Origin: Prochlorococcus marinus CUG1415
GTDB taxonomy: Bacteria > Cyanobacteriota > Cyanobacteriia > PCC-6307 > Cyanobiaceae
Assembly: GCF_017696015.1 (NCBI RefSeq)
Contig: NZ_JAAORL010000001.1
Span: 1-64,000 of the forward strand
Length of the DNA: 64,000 nucleotides
Direction: 5' to 3'
In this document: piece by piece, positions 39,693-47,265 of the stretch
Layout: every line of letters starts with the position of its first letter
Numbering within the stretch: position 1 is the first letter of the stretch
The notes under the pieces: model-generated
What the model was told of the DNA's origin: nothing
What the model saw: the letters and a program-made list of their open reading frames with translations, nothing else
The model's database searches: none
Translations under genes and position numbers: made by a program

Positions 39693-39730
39693 GTTTTTAA
39701 TTTTTAGTCTTTATTAAAAAAGGAGGTTTT

Positions 39731-39898
39731 ATGAAACTAACTACTCCATTCACCATTCTCAATCGAACATTCAATGAGATGGATGTAATCAGAGATGCAA
39801 TGAAGAAAAGAAAATTGGCAACTGAAAGATTGCATGATGATTATAGAAAAATGTTCAAAAACAAAGAATATCCAACCATAGTTAATGGATATGTTTAA
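39731..39898 (+). CDS. Small hypothetical protein, 55 residues
   Basis: AGGAGGT at 39721-39727 precedes the ATG at 39731. The product begins MKLTTPFTILNRTFNEMDVI, is rich in Lys, Arg and Asp, and ends IVNGYV. It follows the 60-residue gene by 38 bp in the same direction and shares its MKLxxxFxILxR start, so the two may be distant duplicates. No known family. Confidence 0.6.
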   Translation: MKLTTPFTILNRTFNEMDVIRDAMKKRKLATERLHDDYRKMFKNKEYPTIVNGYV

Positions 39899-39944
39899 CC
39901 TAGTACGACTAAATTAAATTAGTCATAATAAGTCCTAATTTAAT

Positions 39945-39963
39945 GTAAGCAGACCGTAAGCAA
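39945..39963 (+). repeat. 11-bp-phased repeat pair (GTAAGCAR/GTAAGCAA)
   Basis: GTAAGCAG (39945-39952) and GTAAGCAA (39956-39963) are 11 bp apart. The pair ends 45 bp before the argJ-like core at 40009. An 18-of-20 match to this pair, on the opposite strand, is found at 63102-63120. Proposed recombinase arm site of the element whose other end is at 63181. Confidence 0.8.
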
Positions 39964-40008
39964 CATATTAATAATCTTCAAATCTATTGATATAACTACG
40001 TTTTAGCG

Positions 40009-40035
40009 TTAAGTCGTATAGTCGCTATTGATTTC
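40009..40035 (-). repeat. Displaced argJ 3'-end copy (putative attachment core) 1
   Basis: Read on the minus strand these 27 bases encode E-I-N-S-D-Y-T-T-stop, matching the argJ terminus E-I-N-S-E-Y-T-T-stop at 42082-42108 with four base changes over 27. It is outside any gene. It is best explained as an att core left by integration into the argJ 3' end. Confidence 0.8.
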
Positions 40036-40085
40036 TATATAAAGATATAAATCAAGTTATAACTGGAATCTCAAGGATTTAACTA

Positions 40086-40102
40086 GTGTCATATTGGTGT
40101 CA
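40086..40102 (+). repeat. 11-bp-phased repeat pair (GTGTCA/GTGTCA)
   Basis: GTGTCA at 40086-40091 and 40097-40102. This is the left arm-like site of the small cassette, 50 bp from the core at 40009-40035. It also resembles a bacterial Pho box, but its pairing with the site at 40564 and its position favour a recombination role. Confidence 0.75.
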
Positions 40103-40131
40103 GAAAGATAAGATAAGTAGTAAATAATTTA

Positions 40132-40542
40132 ATGATGATGTTAAAAATAAATAATTTACCGTGTGTTTTATATATATTTTTCTTTTTCTCATTCAATTCA
40201 AGTGCTTACTCAAAAGAGTTTCTTTTGACTTGTCTCAACCCACAAAATAATAATTTTCAGACCACCTATAAAATTAAAGATGATTTACTTAGTCGAATCC
40301 TAGGTAAATCAGTTTTTCATGTCAGTTCTTATGACCCTTTAAGAGATAAAAAATTCGTTGTTAATAAGTATGAAAAAGTTATAAATTTCAAAAATAAAAA
40401 AATTACCACAACCATATCTTCTAATAATAGGCGAATCATAAACTTTAAAATATATGATCTTGAAAATAAAAACTACACCCAAAGCGGTCATTATTTAAAT
40501 GATTCCATCAAACCATTTTCGCAATATTTTTCTTGTTTTTAA
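40132..40542 (+). CDS. Secreted hypothetical protein, sole cargo of the small cassette
   Basis: The 136-residue frame starts ATG-ATG-ATG; the third ATG (40138) is also possible. It has a strong signal peptide (LPCVLYIFFFFSFNSSAYS, expected cleavage near residue 28). The mature part is basic, beta-rich by pattern, and has two cysteines (LLTCLNPQN and the C-terminal SCF) that could form a disulfide. No family recognised. It lies exactly between two phased repeat pairs and two argJ-like cores. Probably exported. Confidence 0.62.
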   Translation: MMMLKINNLPCVLYIFFFFSFNSSAYSKEFLLTCLNPQNNNFQTTYKIKDDLLSRILGKSVFHVSSYDPLRDKKFVVNKYEKVINFKNKKITTTISSNNRRIINFKIYDLENKNYTQSGHYLNDSIKPFSQYFSCF

Positions 40543-40563
40543 AGAAAATTATTAAATTTATTA

Positions 40564-40581
40564 CTGTCATATTAGCGTCAT
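40564..40581 (+). repeat. 11-bp-phased repeat pair (CTGTCAT/GCGTCAT)
   Basis: CTGTCAT (40564-40570) and GCGTCAT (40575-40581) have an 11 bp period. They lie 48 bp before the argJ-like core at 40630. This is the right arm-like site of the small cassette. Confidence 0.75.
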
Positions 40582-40629
40582 ATGAATTATCAAAACACTG
40601 ACTTCAGTTGTGCCGCAGCGGATCTAGAC

Positions 40630-40656
40630 TTATGTAGTATATTCGCTATTTATATA
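40630..40656 (-). repeat. Displaced argJ 3'-end copy (putative attachment core) 2
   Basis: On the minus strand these bases encode Y-I-N-S-E-Y-T-T-stop. The 20 bp between 40634 and 40653 match argJ at 19 positions. It forms the boundary between the 0.62-kb cassette and the next accessory block. Confidence 0.85.
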
Positions 40657-40756
40657 TACTAATTTTGCTAAACCCCCTATAGAGTGTTTTTTTCTTTAAT
40701 TGAAGAAATCCATTATGTTTAATATCTAGTAAAAGAATAAAATTTAAAATGAAATA

Positions 40757-41428
40757 CTAAATGCAATAACCATTTTTATTGTAATCAAGATGAATATCAT
40801 GAGTCCATCCAGACTGACTTAGAAGCGAAAAATTACATGGCAAATTATTTTTTTCTAGGCTCTCACATATAGAAATAAATACTTCGCAATCCCGCTGAAT
40901 TCCAATCGCAATTTCAGAATTAATTCTCTTAATATTTTTAGTCTGAGAAGATTCGATAAAATCAACAATTGAATTTTTTATGTATAACAATGTATTGATA
41001 CATTCCTTCGGGTCATGCCATTGGGGATTTTTTGAGTCTTCATAAAAATAAGAAAACCTCCTAATTCCTTTCGGTAAGGATATAGATTCAATTAATTGAA
41101 TATTATTTAGCAAGAAAAAACCTGCTGAAAAATCTGTAAATACATTTATTGTTTTAGAAAAATCAGAAAGGTACAAACTTCTATTAGTACGAACGACTAT
41201 TCTTTCATATTCGCCTCTATATTCCTCTAAAAAAATTTGAAAAAACCAGTAAATAACTAAGCAAGAAACTGGTAATCCAACTACTAATTGCCCTATAGAA
41301 AGTGCAGACAAATAAGCAAAAGTCAATATAATTACTGCCATAAAAGAAGCAATTAGTAATATAGGATTCATTAGAGCACAAATAATTCTTATAGTTCTTC
41401 TTCTATGCTTATTAAGAGGATGTATCAC
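40757..41428 (-). CDS. Membrane-anchored hypothetical protein
   Basis: The 223-residue protein has two N-terminal transmembrane helices (about 14-38, ALMNPILLIASFMAVIILTF, and 44-66, IGQLVVGLPVSCLVIYWFFQ) followed by a soluble domain of about 150 residues with several cysteines. No family recognised. It is 38 bp downstream of the gene at 41467 on the same strand, so the two are probably one transcription unit. Cargo of the accessory block adjoining argJ. Confidence 0.6.
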   Translation of the reverse strand: MIHPLNKHRRRTIRIICALMNPILLIASFMAVIILTFAYLSALSIGQLVVGLPVSCLVIYWFFQIFLEEYRGEYERIVVRTNRSLYLSDFSKTINVFTDFSAGFFLLNNIQLIESISLPKGIRRFSYFYEDSKNPQWHDPKECINTLLYIKNSIVDFIESSQTKNIKRINSEIAIGIQRDCEVFISICESLEKNNLPCNFSLLSQSGWTHDIHLDYNKNGYCI

Positions 41429-41466
41429 TTTATTACTTGAAAGTTTTTTATATATTAATCAAATAA

Positions 41467-41871
41467 TCAATCTTGCTTATATATATCCTCACATCCAGTA
41501 GTTCCTTTAGGGCATAGATGACAATTAGGTCCATCTGGTCCAGGCGGATTACAACCGCCGGTTGGGTCATAAAAAGAGTTAAACGTAAAAGTAACCATAG
41601 CAATAATAATCCAAAACAAATGAGGATATATAACTGAATATTTAAAAGTTTTTATTTGATTTTTTCTCGAATTGATACTAAAAATCTTTACCAGAGCAAA
41701 GAAGAGAATAACTATTACTAGTACATAAAGTAAAAAAAAATCTATCGAGGGTATCCACAAATTAATGTAAATAGTAAAAACAAGCAGAAAATAAGGAATG
41801 GTAATTCCTAACAGAAAAAAAAAGAAATATTTAATAAATCTTTGTATCCTTAAATGAATAGATTTACTCAC
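41467..41871 (-). CDS. Small polytopic membrane protein with Cys/Pro/Gly-rich tail
   Basis: The 134-residue protein has three hydrophobic helices (about 13-34, 42-63 and 82-100). They are followed by a loop GGCNPPGPDGPNCHLCPKGT with four cysteines over about 20 residues, which could bind a metal or form disulfides. Probably transcribed with the gene at 40757. No family recognised. It may be part of a paired membrane system of unknown purpose. Confidence 0.6.
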   Translation of the reverse strand: MSKSIHLRIQRFIKYFFFFLLGITIPYFLLVFTIYINLWIPSIDFFLLYVLVIVILFFALVKIFSINSRKNQIKTFKYSVIYPHLFWIIIAMVTFTFNSFYDPTGGCNPPGPDGPNCHLCPKGTTGCEDIYKQD

Positions 41872-42015
41872 TACAAAGCCTTTTTATAATTTGATTTGAT
41901 TTATCTAAAAAATATAAATTAATTATCTCTGAATATTAATCAAAAAATAATGTTCTTATGTTTTGTAACATTGCATAATATCAAAAAATAACTTTAAAAA
42001 TTAAAAAAAAATCAA

Positions 42016-42033
42016 GTGGTATTTTAGTGGTAT
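42016..42033 (+). repeat. 11-bp-phased repeat pair (GTGGTAT/GTGGTAT)
   Basis: GTGGTAT at 42016-42022 and 42027-42033. The pair ends 48 bp before the argJ stop at 42082, the same distance as in the cassette at 40564-40630. Proposed arm site of the element adjoining native argJ; no matching left pair was found after 40656. Confidence 0.75.
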
Positions 42034-42081
42034 CTTGATTTTTATAATGCTCAAATGCATTGCTATAACTGGGGTTTTAGG

Positions 42082-43344
42082 TTAGGTGGTATATTCGCTA
42101 TTTATTTCAACATACTTTTTAGAAAGATCACATCCCCAAGCTGTCCCTTTCGATTCGCCAGAATTTAGATTGATCATAATTTTTACAATATCATCCACTA
42201 AATATGCACCATTCATTTTGGACTTAATATAGTCGGTAACTTTTTTCGAATCATATTGATTTAACTTACCCTGTTCCAAAATCTGATCATTACCTATATA
42301 CAAGTCAACGTCATTTAGGTTGAAATGAACCCCAGAATTACCTGCAGCAGAAATGATTCTTCCCCAATTAGGATCACACCCATGTATCGCAGTTTTTACC
42401 AATGAGGAATTACATATTGATTTAGCAACCATAATTGCATCATCATTATTTCTTGCTCCTTCAACTAAAACTTCTAATAAACAATTTGCCCCCTCTCCAT
42501 CTCTCGCAATATTTTTTGCCAAGTTTTGACATACAATATCAATACCTTTTTGGATAATTGGCAAAAATCTTTTCTCAATTTTATTGCCTGAATTTATTGC
42601 AACGAAAGAATCGTTTGTACTTGTTTCTCCATCAACTGATATTGCGTTAAAAGATTTTTTAACCGCAATAGAAATTATTTGGTCCCATTCTTCTTTCTCA
42701 ATGCCGGCATCACAGGTTAGGAAAGCAAGCATTGTGGCCATATTGGGATAAATCATTCCTGATCCTTTTGCCAACCCTGCTATTTTTATCTTTCTACCTT
42801 CAATAATCGTCTCTATTAAAACTGTTTTCACAGTCAAATCAGTAGTTAAAATTGCTTCTGCTGCATTTTGAAAGTTATTAACTTTTAAATCAATCACTAA
42901 ATTCGGTAAATTTTTTACTAAATCTTTGATTTGTATAGGAACACCAATTACACCAGTTGAGCACATTAAAACTTCTTCTTCTTTTATTCCTAAAAGTTCT
43001 GCAATCTTTGAAGTAGCAATTTGAAAATGTTGAATTCCAAGATTTCCTGTACATGCATTTGCTTGACCAGAATTAATTAGTATTGCTCGTACAAAACCTG
43101 AAGATTGCTTAATCCTTTCCTCACAAATATCTATACAAGAAGCGCGAACTATTGATTGGGTAAACATCCCACTAAAAATACTTCCTTCTGGAGCGAGTAT
43201 AAGTGCTAAATCTTTCTTATTAGAAGCTTTTAATCCAGCTGAAATCCCAGCAAAAAGAAAACCGTTAGGTGTTTCATTACCTTCATCAACAAACGACCAA
43301 GTGGAATCAAACTGGCTCAATCTTTTTTTATCTTTGTAATTCAT
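42082..43344 (-). CDS. argJ: Glutamate N-acetyltransferase / amino-acid acetyltransferase
   Basis: The 420-residue bifunctional enzyme recycles the acetyl group in arginine synthesis. It self-cleaves at the threonine in the conserved KGSGMIYPNMATMLAFLTCD block (Thr near residue 203) to give alpha and beta chains. The protein ends E-I-N-S-E-Y-T-T, a strongly conserved ArgJ tail. The DNA of this tail (42082-42108) is repeated elsewhere in the window, consistent with use as an integration target that is restored after insertion. It is divergent from coaE with 53 bp between starts. Confidence 0.96.
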   Translation of the reverse strand: MNYKDKKRLSQFDSTWSFVDEGNETPNGFLFAGISAGLKASNKKDLALILAPEGSIFSGMFTQSIVRASCIDICEERIKQSSGFVRAILINSGQANACTGNLGIQHFQIATSKIAELLGIKEEEVLMCSTGVIGVPIQIKDLVKNLPNLVIDLKVNNFQNAAEAILTTDLTVKTVLIETIIEGRKIKIAGLAKGSGMIYPNMATMLAFLTCDAGIEKEEWDQIISIAVKKSFNAISVDGETSTNDSFVAINSGNKIEKRFLPIIQKGIDIVCQNLAKNIARDGEGANCLLEVLVEGARNNDDAIMVAKSICNSSLVKTAIHGCDPNWGRIISAAGNSGVHFNLNDVDLYIGNDQILEQGKLNQYDSKKVTDYIKSKMNGAYLVDDIVKIMINLNSGESKGTAWGCDLSKKYVEINSEYTT

Positions 43345-43397
43345 ACTAACTTCTCTTTAATACTAAAGAAATAGATAATTAGATTATTATTAACTAT

Positions 43398-44015
43398 ATG
43401 GATATTATTCACAAATTAAAAAATAACCAAAGAAGAATTGGTTTAACAGGAGGTATTGCAAGTGGCAAGACAACTATAACTAATTACATTAGAAAACATA
43501 AAAAAATTCCGATATTAGATGCAGATAATTTATCAAGAGAATTAATCAAACCAAACACATATGGATATCAAAAAATTTTAGACTATTTTGGAAATCAAAT
43601 AATTGATAATAAGAACAATTCAGAGAAAGCAATAAATAGAAAACTTTTAAGAAACATTATTTTTAAAAATTCAGAAAGTAAAGAATGGATTGAAAAACTA
43701 CTTCACCCCTTAATTAAAGAAAAAATGATTCACGAATGCAGTCAATTCAAAAATAATCAAACTATAGTAATGGTTATTCCATTATTATTTGAAGCAAAAT
43801 TTGAAGATATTTGCACTGAAATATGGTTAGTTAAATGTCCTAGAGAACTACAACAAAAAAGACTTATTACACGAGATAAAATTAGCGAAAAAGAAGCATT
43901 TGAAACCATAAATCTTCAATTAAGTTTTGAACAAAAAAACAAACTTTCAGATATTATTTTAGATAATTCAGATGATCAAAATAAATGGATCAATACTATA
44001 AGAGAACTTCTTTGA
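43398..44015 (+). CDS. coaE: Dephospho-CoA kinase
   Basis: The 205-residue kinase performs the last step of coenzyme A synthesis. The P loop GLTGGIASGKTT is near residue 15, DADNLSRELI follows, and the lid region contains QQKRLITRD. Length is typical. It is convergent with gatB with 4 bp between ends. Confidence 0.95.
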   Translation: MDIIHKLKNNQRRIGLTGGIASGKTTITNYIRKHKKIPILDADNLSRELIKPNTYGYQKILDYFGNQIIDNKNNSEKAINRKLLRNIIFKNSESKEWIEKLLHPLIKEKMIHECSQFKNNQTIVMVIPLLFEAKFEDICTEIWLVKCPRELQQKRLITRDKISEKEAFETINLQLSFEQKNKLSDIILDNSDDQNKWINTIRELL

Positions 44016-44019
44016 GCTT

Positions 44020-45492
44020 TTAGCTATTCAACTTTTCTGCAAGAAGTGTATTTGCAAGTTTAGGATCAGCCTTACCTTTCGTTCTTTTCATAAGTTGACC
44101 AACAAAAAAACCAAGTAATTTAGTTTTACCATTTCTAAATGCTTTAACTTCATTTGGATGTTCAGTAATCAGTTCATTGATTATTGGTAAAATACTTGAA
44201 GAATCAGATATCATAGCCAACCCTTTTTCTTCAACTAATTTTTCGGGAGAAATATTTTTTTGAATTAATTCAGGTAAAATTTCTTTTGCAATTTTTCCAC
44301 TAATAGTATTTTTTGAAATCATATTAATCATTTCAGCAAGATTCTCGGGACTAAGATTTAATTCACTAAAACTAAGTTTGTTTGCTTTTAAATAGCCCAC
44401 AAGATCACTTGTTACCCAATTTGAAGCTAGTTTGGCATCAGCACCATTAGTTACTGTTGCTTCAAAAAAATTTGCCATGTTAATTTCATCAGAAATTACC
44501 CTTGCATCATATGCAGATAACCCAAATTCACTTACATATTTATTTCTTTTCTTTGCAGGTAGTTCTGGTAGTTCTTTAAACCATATTTGTTTTTGGGCTT
44601 GTGTTATTTCAATTGGTCCTAAGTCAGGATCAGGGAAATATCTATAGTCACTACTACCTTCTTTTAGTCTCATACTTTTTGTTAATTGCTTAGCTTCATC
44701 CCATAATCTTGTTTCTTGGAAAATTTCTCCTCCATTTTCATAAACTTCTATTTGTCTGGCTATTTCATAATCACAAGCCTTTTGAATTGCAGAAAATGAA
44801 TTCATATTCTTAATTTCCACTTTGGTACCAAAAGGAGCATTAGGTCCTTTTCTCACTGAAATATTGACATCACATCTTAATGAACCCTCCTGCATATTTC
44901 CATCTGATACTCCTAGATATCTAACTGTTCTTCTAATCTCAGAAGCATATTCAGATGCCTCTTTACCTGTTCTAATATCTGGTTTACTTACAATTTCACA
45001 AAGCGCTATTCCAGCACGATTGTAATCAACTAAGGAATACTTAGAACCAGCCAATCTGTCACTGCCTGAATGAACTAATTTACCGGCGTCTTCTTCCATA
45101 TGTAGCCTTTCTATACCAATTTTTTTAATATAAGATTTTTTGTCTTTTTCTATTATTTCAACTTCTAGCCAGCCATTCTCAGCTAGTGGTTCATCAAATT
45201 GTGAAATTTGATAATTTTTGGGCAGATCAGGATAAAAATATTGTTTTCTATCAAATTTACAATGTTCTGCAACATTTAAATTTAATGCCAAAGAAGTTTT
45301 TACAGCGTACTCAAGAACAGTCTCATTCAAAACTGGAAGTGTTCCTGGTAACCCACAAACTACAGGATCTATATGTGTATTAGGTGCATCACCAAAAGCT
45401 GTTGACGCAGATGTAAATATTTTACTTTTCGTATTAAGCTGTACATGAGTTTCCAATCCAATCACAGCTTCCCAAGATTCCAAATTTTTCAT
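44020..45492 (-). CDS. gatB: Aspartyl/glutamyl-tRNA amidotransferase subunit B
   Basis: The frame is open from 45549, but the ATG at 45492 (MKNLESWEAVIGLETHVQLN) matches the universal GatB start, giving 490 residues. The amidotransferase corrects misacylated Glu-tRNA(Gln) and Asp-tRNA(Asn). Visible blocks are HVQLNTKSKIF, YFYPDLPKNYQISQFD, EEDAGKLVHS, DYNRAGIALCEIVSKPD and the tRNA-sensing YqeY tail ending in FVGQLMKRTKGKADPKL. Confidence 0.96.
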   Translation of the reverse strand: MKNLESWEAVIGLETHVQLNTKSKIFTSASTAFGDAPNTHIDPVVCGLPGTLPVLNETVLEYAVKTSLALNLNVAEHCKFDRKQYFYPDLPKNYQISQFDEPLAENGWLEVEIIEKDKKSYIKKIGIERLHMEEDAGKLVHSGSDRLAGSKYSLVDYNRAGIALCEIVSKPDIRTGKEASEYASEIRRTVRYLGVSDGNMQEGSLRCDVNISVRKGPNAPFGTKVEIKNMNSFSAIQKACDYEIARQIEVYENGGEIFQETRLWDEAKQLTKSMRLKEGSSDYRYFPDPDLGPIEITQAQKQIWFKELPELPAKKRNKYVSEFGLSAYDARVISDEINMANFFEATVTNGADAKLASNWVTSDLVGYLKANKLSFSELNLSPENLAEMINMISKNTISGKIAKEILPELIQKNISPEKLVEEKGLAMISDSSSILPIINELITEHPNEVKAFRNGKTKLLGFFVGQLMKRTKGKADPKLANTLLAEKLNS

Positions 45493-45571
45493 TATTAAAA
45501 GTTTCTTTATTAATATTATTGGATATAAGGTAAAAGAGGACCAAAACACAAATAAAAATATTAAATATTAA

Positions 45572-46681
45572 ATGACTCAAGAAACAAAAAATTCAATTTT
45601 AATTATTGGCGGTGGACTAATAGGGTTATCTATTGCTTATGAATTTGCTAGAAATAATTTCAAAGTTTTAGTTTTAAGCAAAAACAGAAATGAATCAGCT
45701 GGATTTGTAGCTGCAGGAATGTTAGCTACTCATTCCGAAGGGCTCAAAGAGGAATTACTAAAATTTGGACAAGAAAGCCAAAGTTTAATTCCAAAATGGA
45801 TAAAAAGTATTGAAGAAGATAGTAAGATGCAATGTGGTTTAAAAAAATGTGGAATAGTAGTTCCTTTCAAAAATAAAGAAGATCTTGAAAAATTTCCTAC
45901 TTATGAATATGGAAGGTATTTAAATCAAAAAGATCTTCAAACAGAAATTAATGGAATAAATTCTATTTGGAAACATGGTTTACTGTTTAAACAGGATGGT
46001 CAGATAGATAATCGAAGAAGACTGATGCGTGCTCTGGAGAGAGCATGCTCCTTGCATGGAGTCGAATTTCAAGAAGGATCAGAAGTCAAGGATTTGACAG
46101 TAGAAAAAAACAAAATTACTGGTGCAACAGTTTTATGTGCCACAGGGCAATTGAAAAAAATTAATTGTGAAAAAGCAATTCTATGCAGTGGTGCTTGGAG
46201 TAAAAAAATTTACAAAAAGATTCCAGTTTTTCCTGTAAAGGGACAAATGCTATCAATACAAGGTCCATCAAATTTTCTGAGGAGAGTTATTTTTGGGCCA
46301 AAAACCTATCTAGTGCCTCGTGATGATGGACTTATTATCGTTGGCGCAACAGTTGAAAAAGATTCAAAATTTAATCAGGGAAATACTCCGAATGGTATAA
46401 ATCAACTGCAAGAAGGTATTCGATCTTTATTACCTGAAGCCATTAATTGGCCACAAATGGAACATTGGTGGGGATTTAGACCTTGTACACCAGATTTCAA
46501 ACCAATACTAGGTAAATCTAAAATTGAAAATCTTTTTTTAGCTACTGGACATTATAGAAATGGGGTTTTATTTTCTGCAATAACAAGTGATCTTATTTTT
46601 AAATTAGTTCAAAATAAAAGTCTCAAAGAAATAGAAATAAGCTTTTTAGAAAAATTTAGTTTAGATAGATTTGAGATTTAA
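45572..46681 (+). CDS. thiO: FAD-dependent glycine oxidase ThiO / D-amino-acid oxidase family
   Basis: The 369-residue flavoprotein starts with an FAD-binding motif IIGGGLIGLSIAYEFARNN and has the C-terminal GHYRNGVLFSAITSD block typical of ThiO, which oxidises glycine to iminoglycine for thiazole synthesis. FVAAGMLATHSEG is also a ThiO-like segment. Cyanobacterial thiO is often fused to thiG; here it is not. Divergent from gatB with 79 bp, convergent with ndk. Confidence 0.87.
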   Translation: MTQETKNSILIIGGGLIGLSIAYEFARNNFKVLVLSKNRNESAGFVAAGMLATHSEGLKEELLKFGQESQSLIPKWIKSIEEDSKMQCGLKKCGIVVPFKNKEDLEKFPTYEYGRYLNQKDLQTEINGINSIWKHGLLFKQDGQIDNRRRLMRALERACSLHGVEFQEGSEVKDLTVEKNKITGATVLCATGQLKKINCEKAILCSGAWSKKIYKKIPVFPVKGQMLSIQGPSNFLRRVIFGPKTYLVPRDDGLIIVGATVEKDSKFNQGNTPNGINQLQEGIRSLLPEAINWPQMEHWWGFRPCTPDFKPILGKSKIENLFLATGHYRNGVLFSAITSDLIFKLVQNKSLKEIEISFLEKFSLDRFEI

Positions 46682-46684
46682 ATT

Positions 46685-47143
46685 TTAATTTTCAGATCGC
46701 CATTTCCAATCAGAAGTTTCCCACTCACATAATTCCTTTTCGTTAAACCATAGATTAATTTCAAATTTTGCTGTGTCTTCTCCATCAGAACCATGAATTA
46801 TATTCCTCCCAATATCAATAGCTAGATCCCCCCTAATTGTTCCAGGCTCTGCTTCTAGCGGTTTTGTTGCACCTATTAATTTTCTAGCACTCAAAATAAC
46901 CCCATCGCCTTCCCAAACCATGGCAACAACCGGACCACTTGAAATAAAATCAACTAAATCGCCAAAAAAAGGTCTTTCTTTATGTACTCCATAATGATTT
47001 TGGGCAAGATCTTTTGATGGGATTAATTGTTTTAAACCAACCAACTTAAATCCTTTTTTTTCAAATCTGCCAATAATCTCAGCAACATATCCTCTTTGCA
47101 CTCCGTCTGGTTTAATTGCAACAAAAGTTCTCTCTTTGGTCAT
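46685..47143 (-). CDS. ndk: Nucleoside diphosphate kinase
   Basis: The 152-residue kinase balances nucleoside triphosphate pools. It has [15 protein letters not shown] at the N-terminus and the catalytic histidine in [16 protein letters not shown] near residue 118. Length is standard. The start is separated from speA by a 122 bp divergent intergenic region. Confidence 0.97.
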   Translation of the reverse strand: MTKERTFVAIKPDGVQRGYVAEIIGRFEKKGFKLVGLKQLIPSKDLAQNHYGVHKERPFFGDLVDFISSGPVVAMVWEGDGVILSARKLIGATKPLEAEPGTIRGDLAIDIGRNIIHGSDGEDTAKFEINLWFNEKELCEWETSDWKWRSEN

Positions 47144-47265
47144 TTAATTAATAATCACTCTATGTATATTCAACTTTTGGGTGGTAACTTGGCAAGTAAT
47201 CATTAAAATAAAAGATATTGTTTTGAGTTTTTTTCAAAAACATTTCTTAATTACTAAAACATAAA

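Larger units (their letters stand above)
40009..40656. mobile_element. Putative 0.62-kb integrase-less att-flanked cassette in the argJ 3' end
   Basis: The order is argJ-like core (40009-40035), 50 bp, phased pair GTGTCA/GTGTCA (40086-40102), one gene (40132-40542), phased pair CTGTCAT/GCGTCAT (40564-40581), 48 bp, argJ-like core (40630-40656). Both cores have the same orientation, and so do both pairs. The two pairs match each other at 14 of 17 positions and differ from those of neighbouring elements. There is no recombinase inside, so mobilisation in trans is implied. The structure is seen directly; mobility is inference. Confidence 0.65.

Noticed and set aside
40086-40581. The TGTCA-type phased pairs look like PhoB-type Pho boxes (7 bp repeats, 4 bp spacer).
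   Set aside because: Two such pairs flank one gene symmetrically at fixed distance from argJ-like cores, and the neighbouring elements have pairs of the same geometry but unrelated sequence. A single regulator would not explain that. A regulatory role is not excluded.
36269-42081. Search for a tyrosine or serine recombinase, or a tRNA gene, anchoring the island.
   Set aside because: None was found in this island or in the second one (58177-63207), so no autonomous integrative element is claimed within the window.
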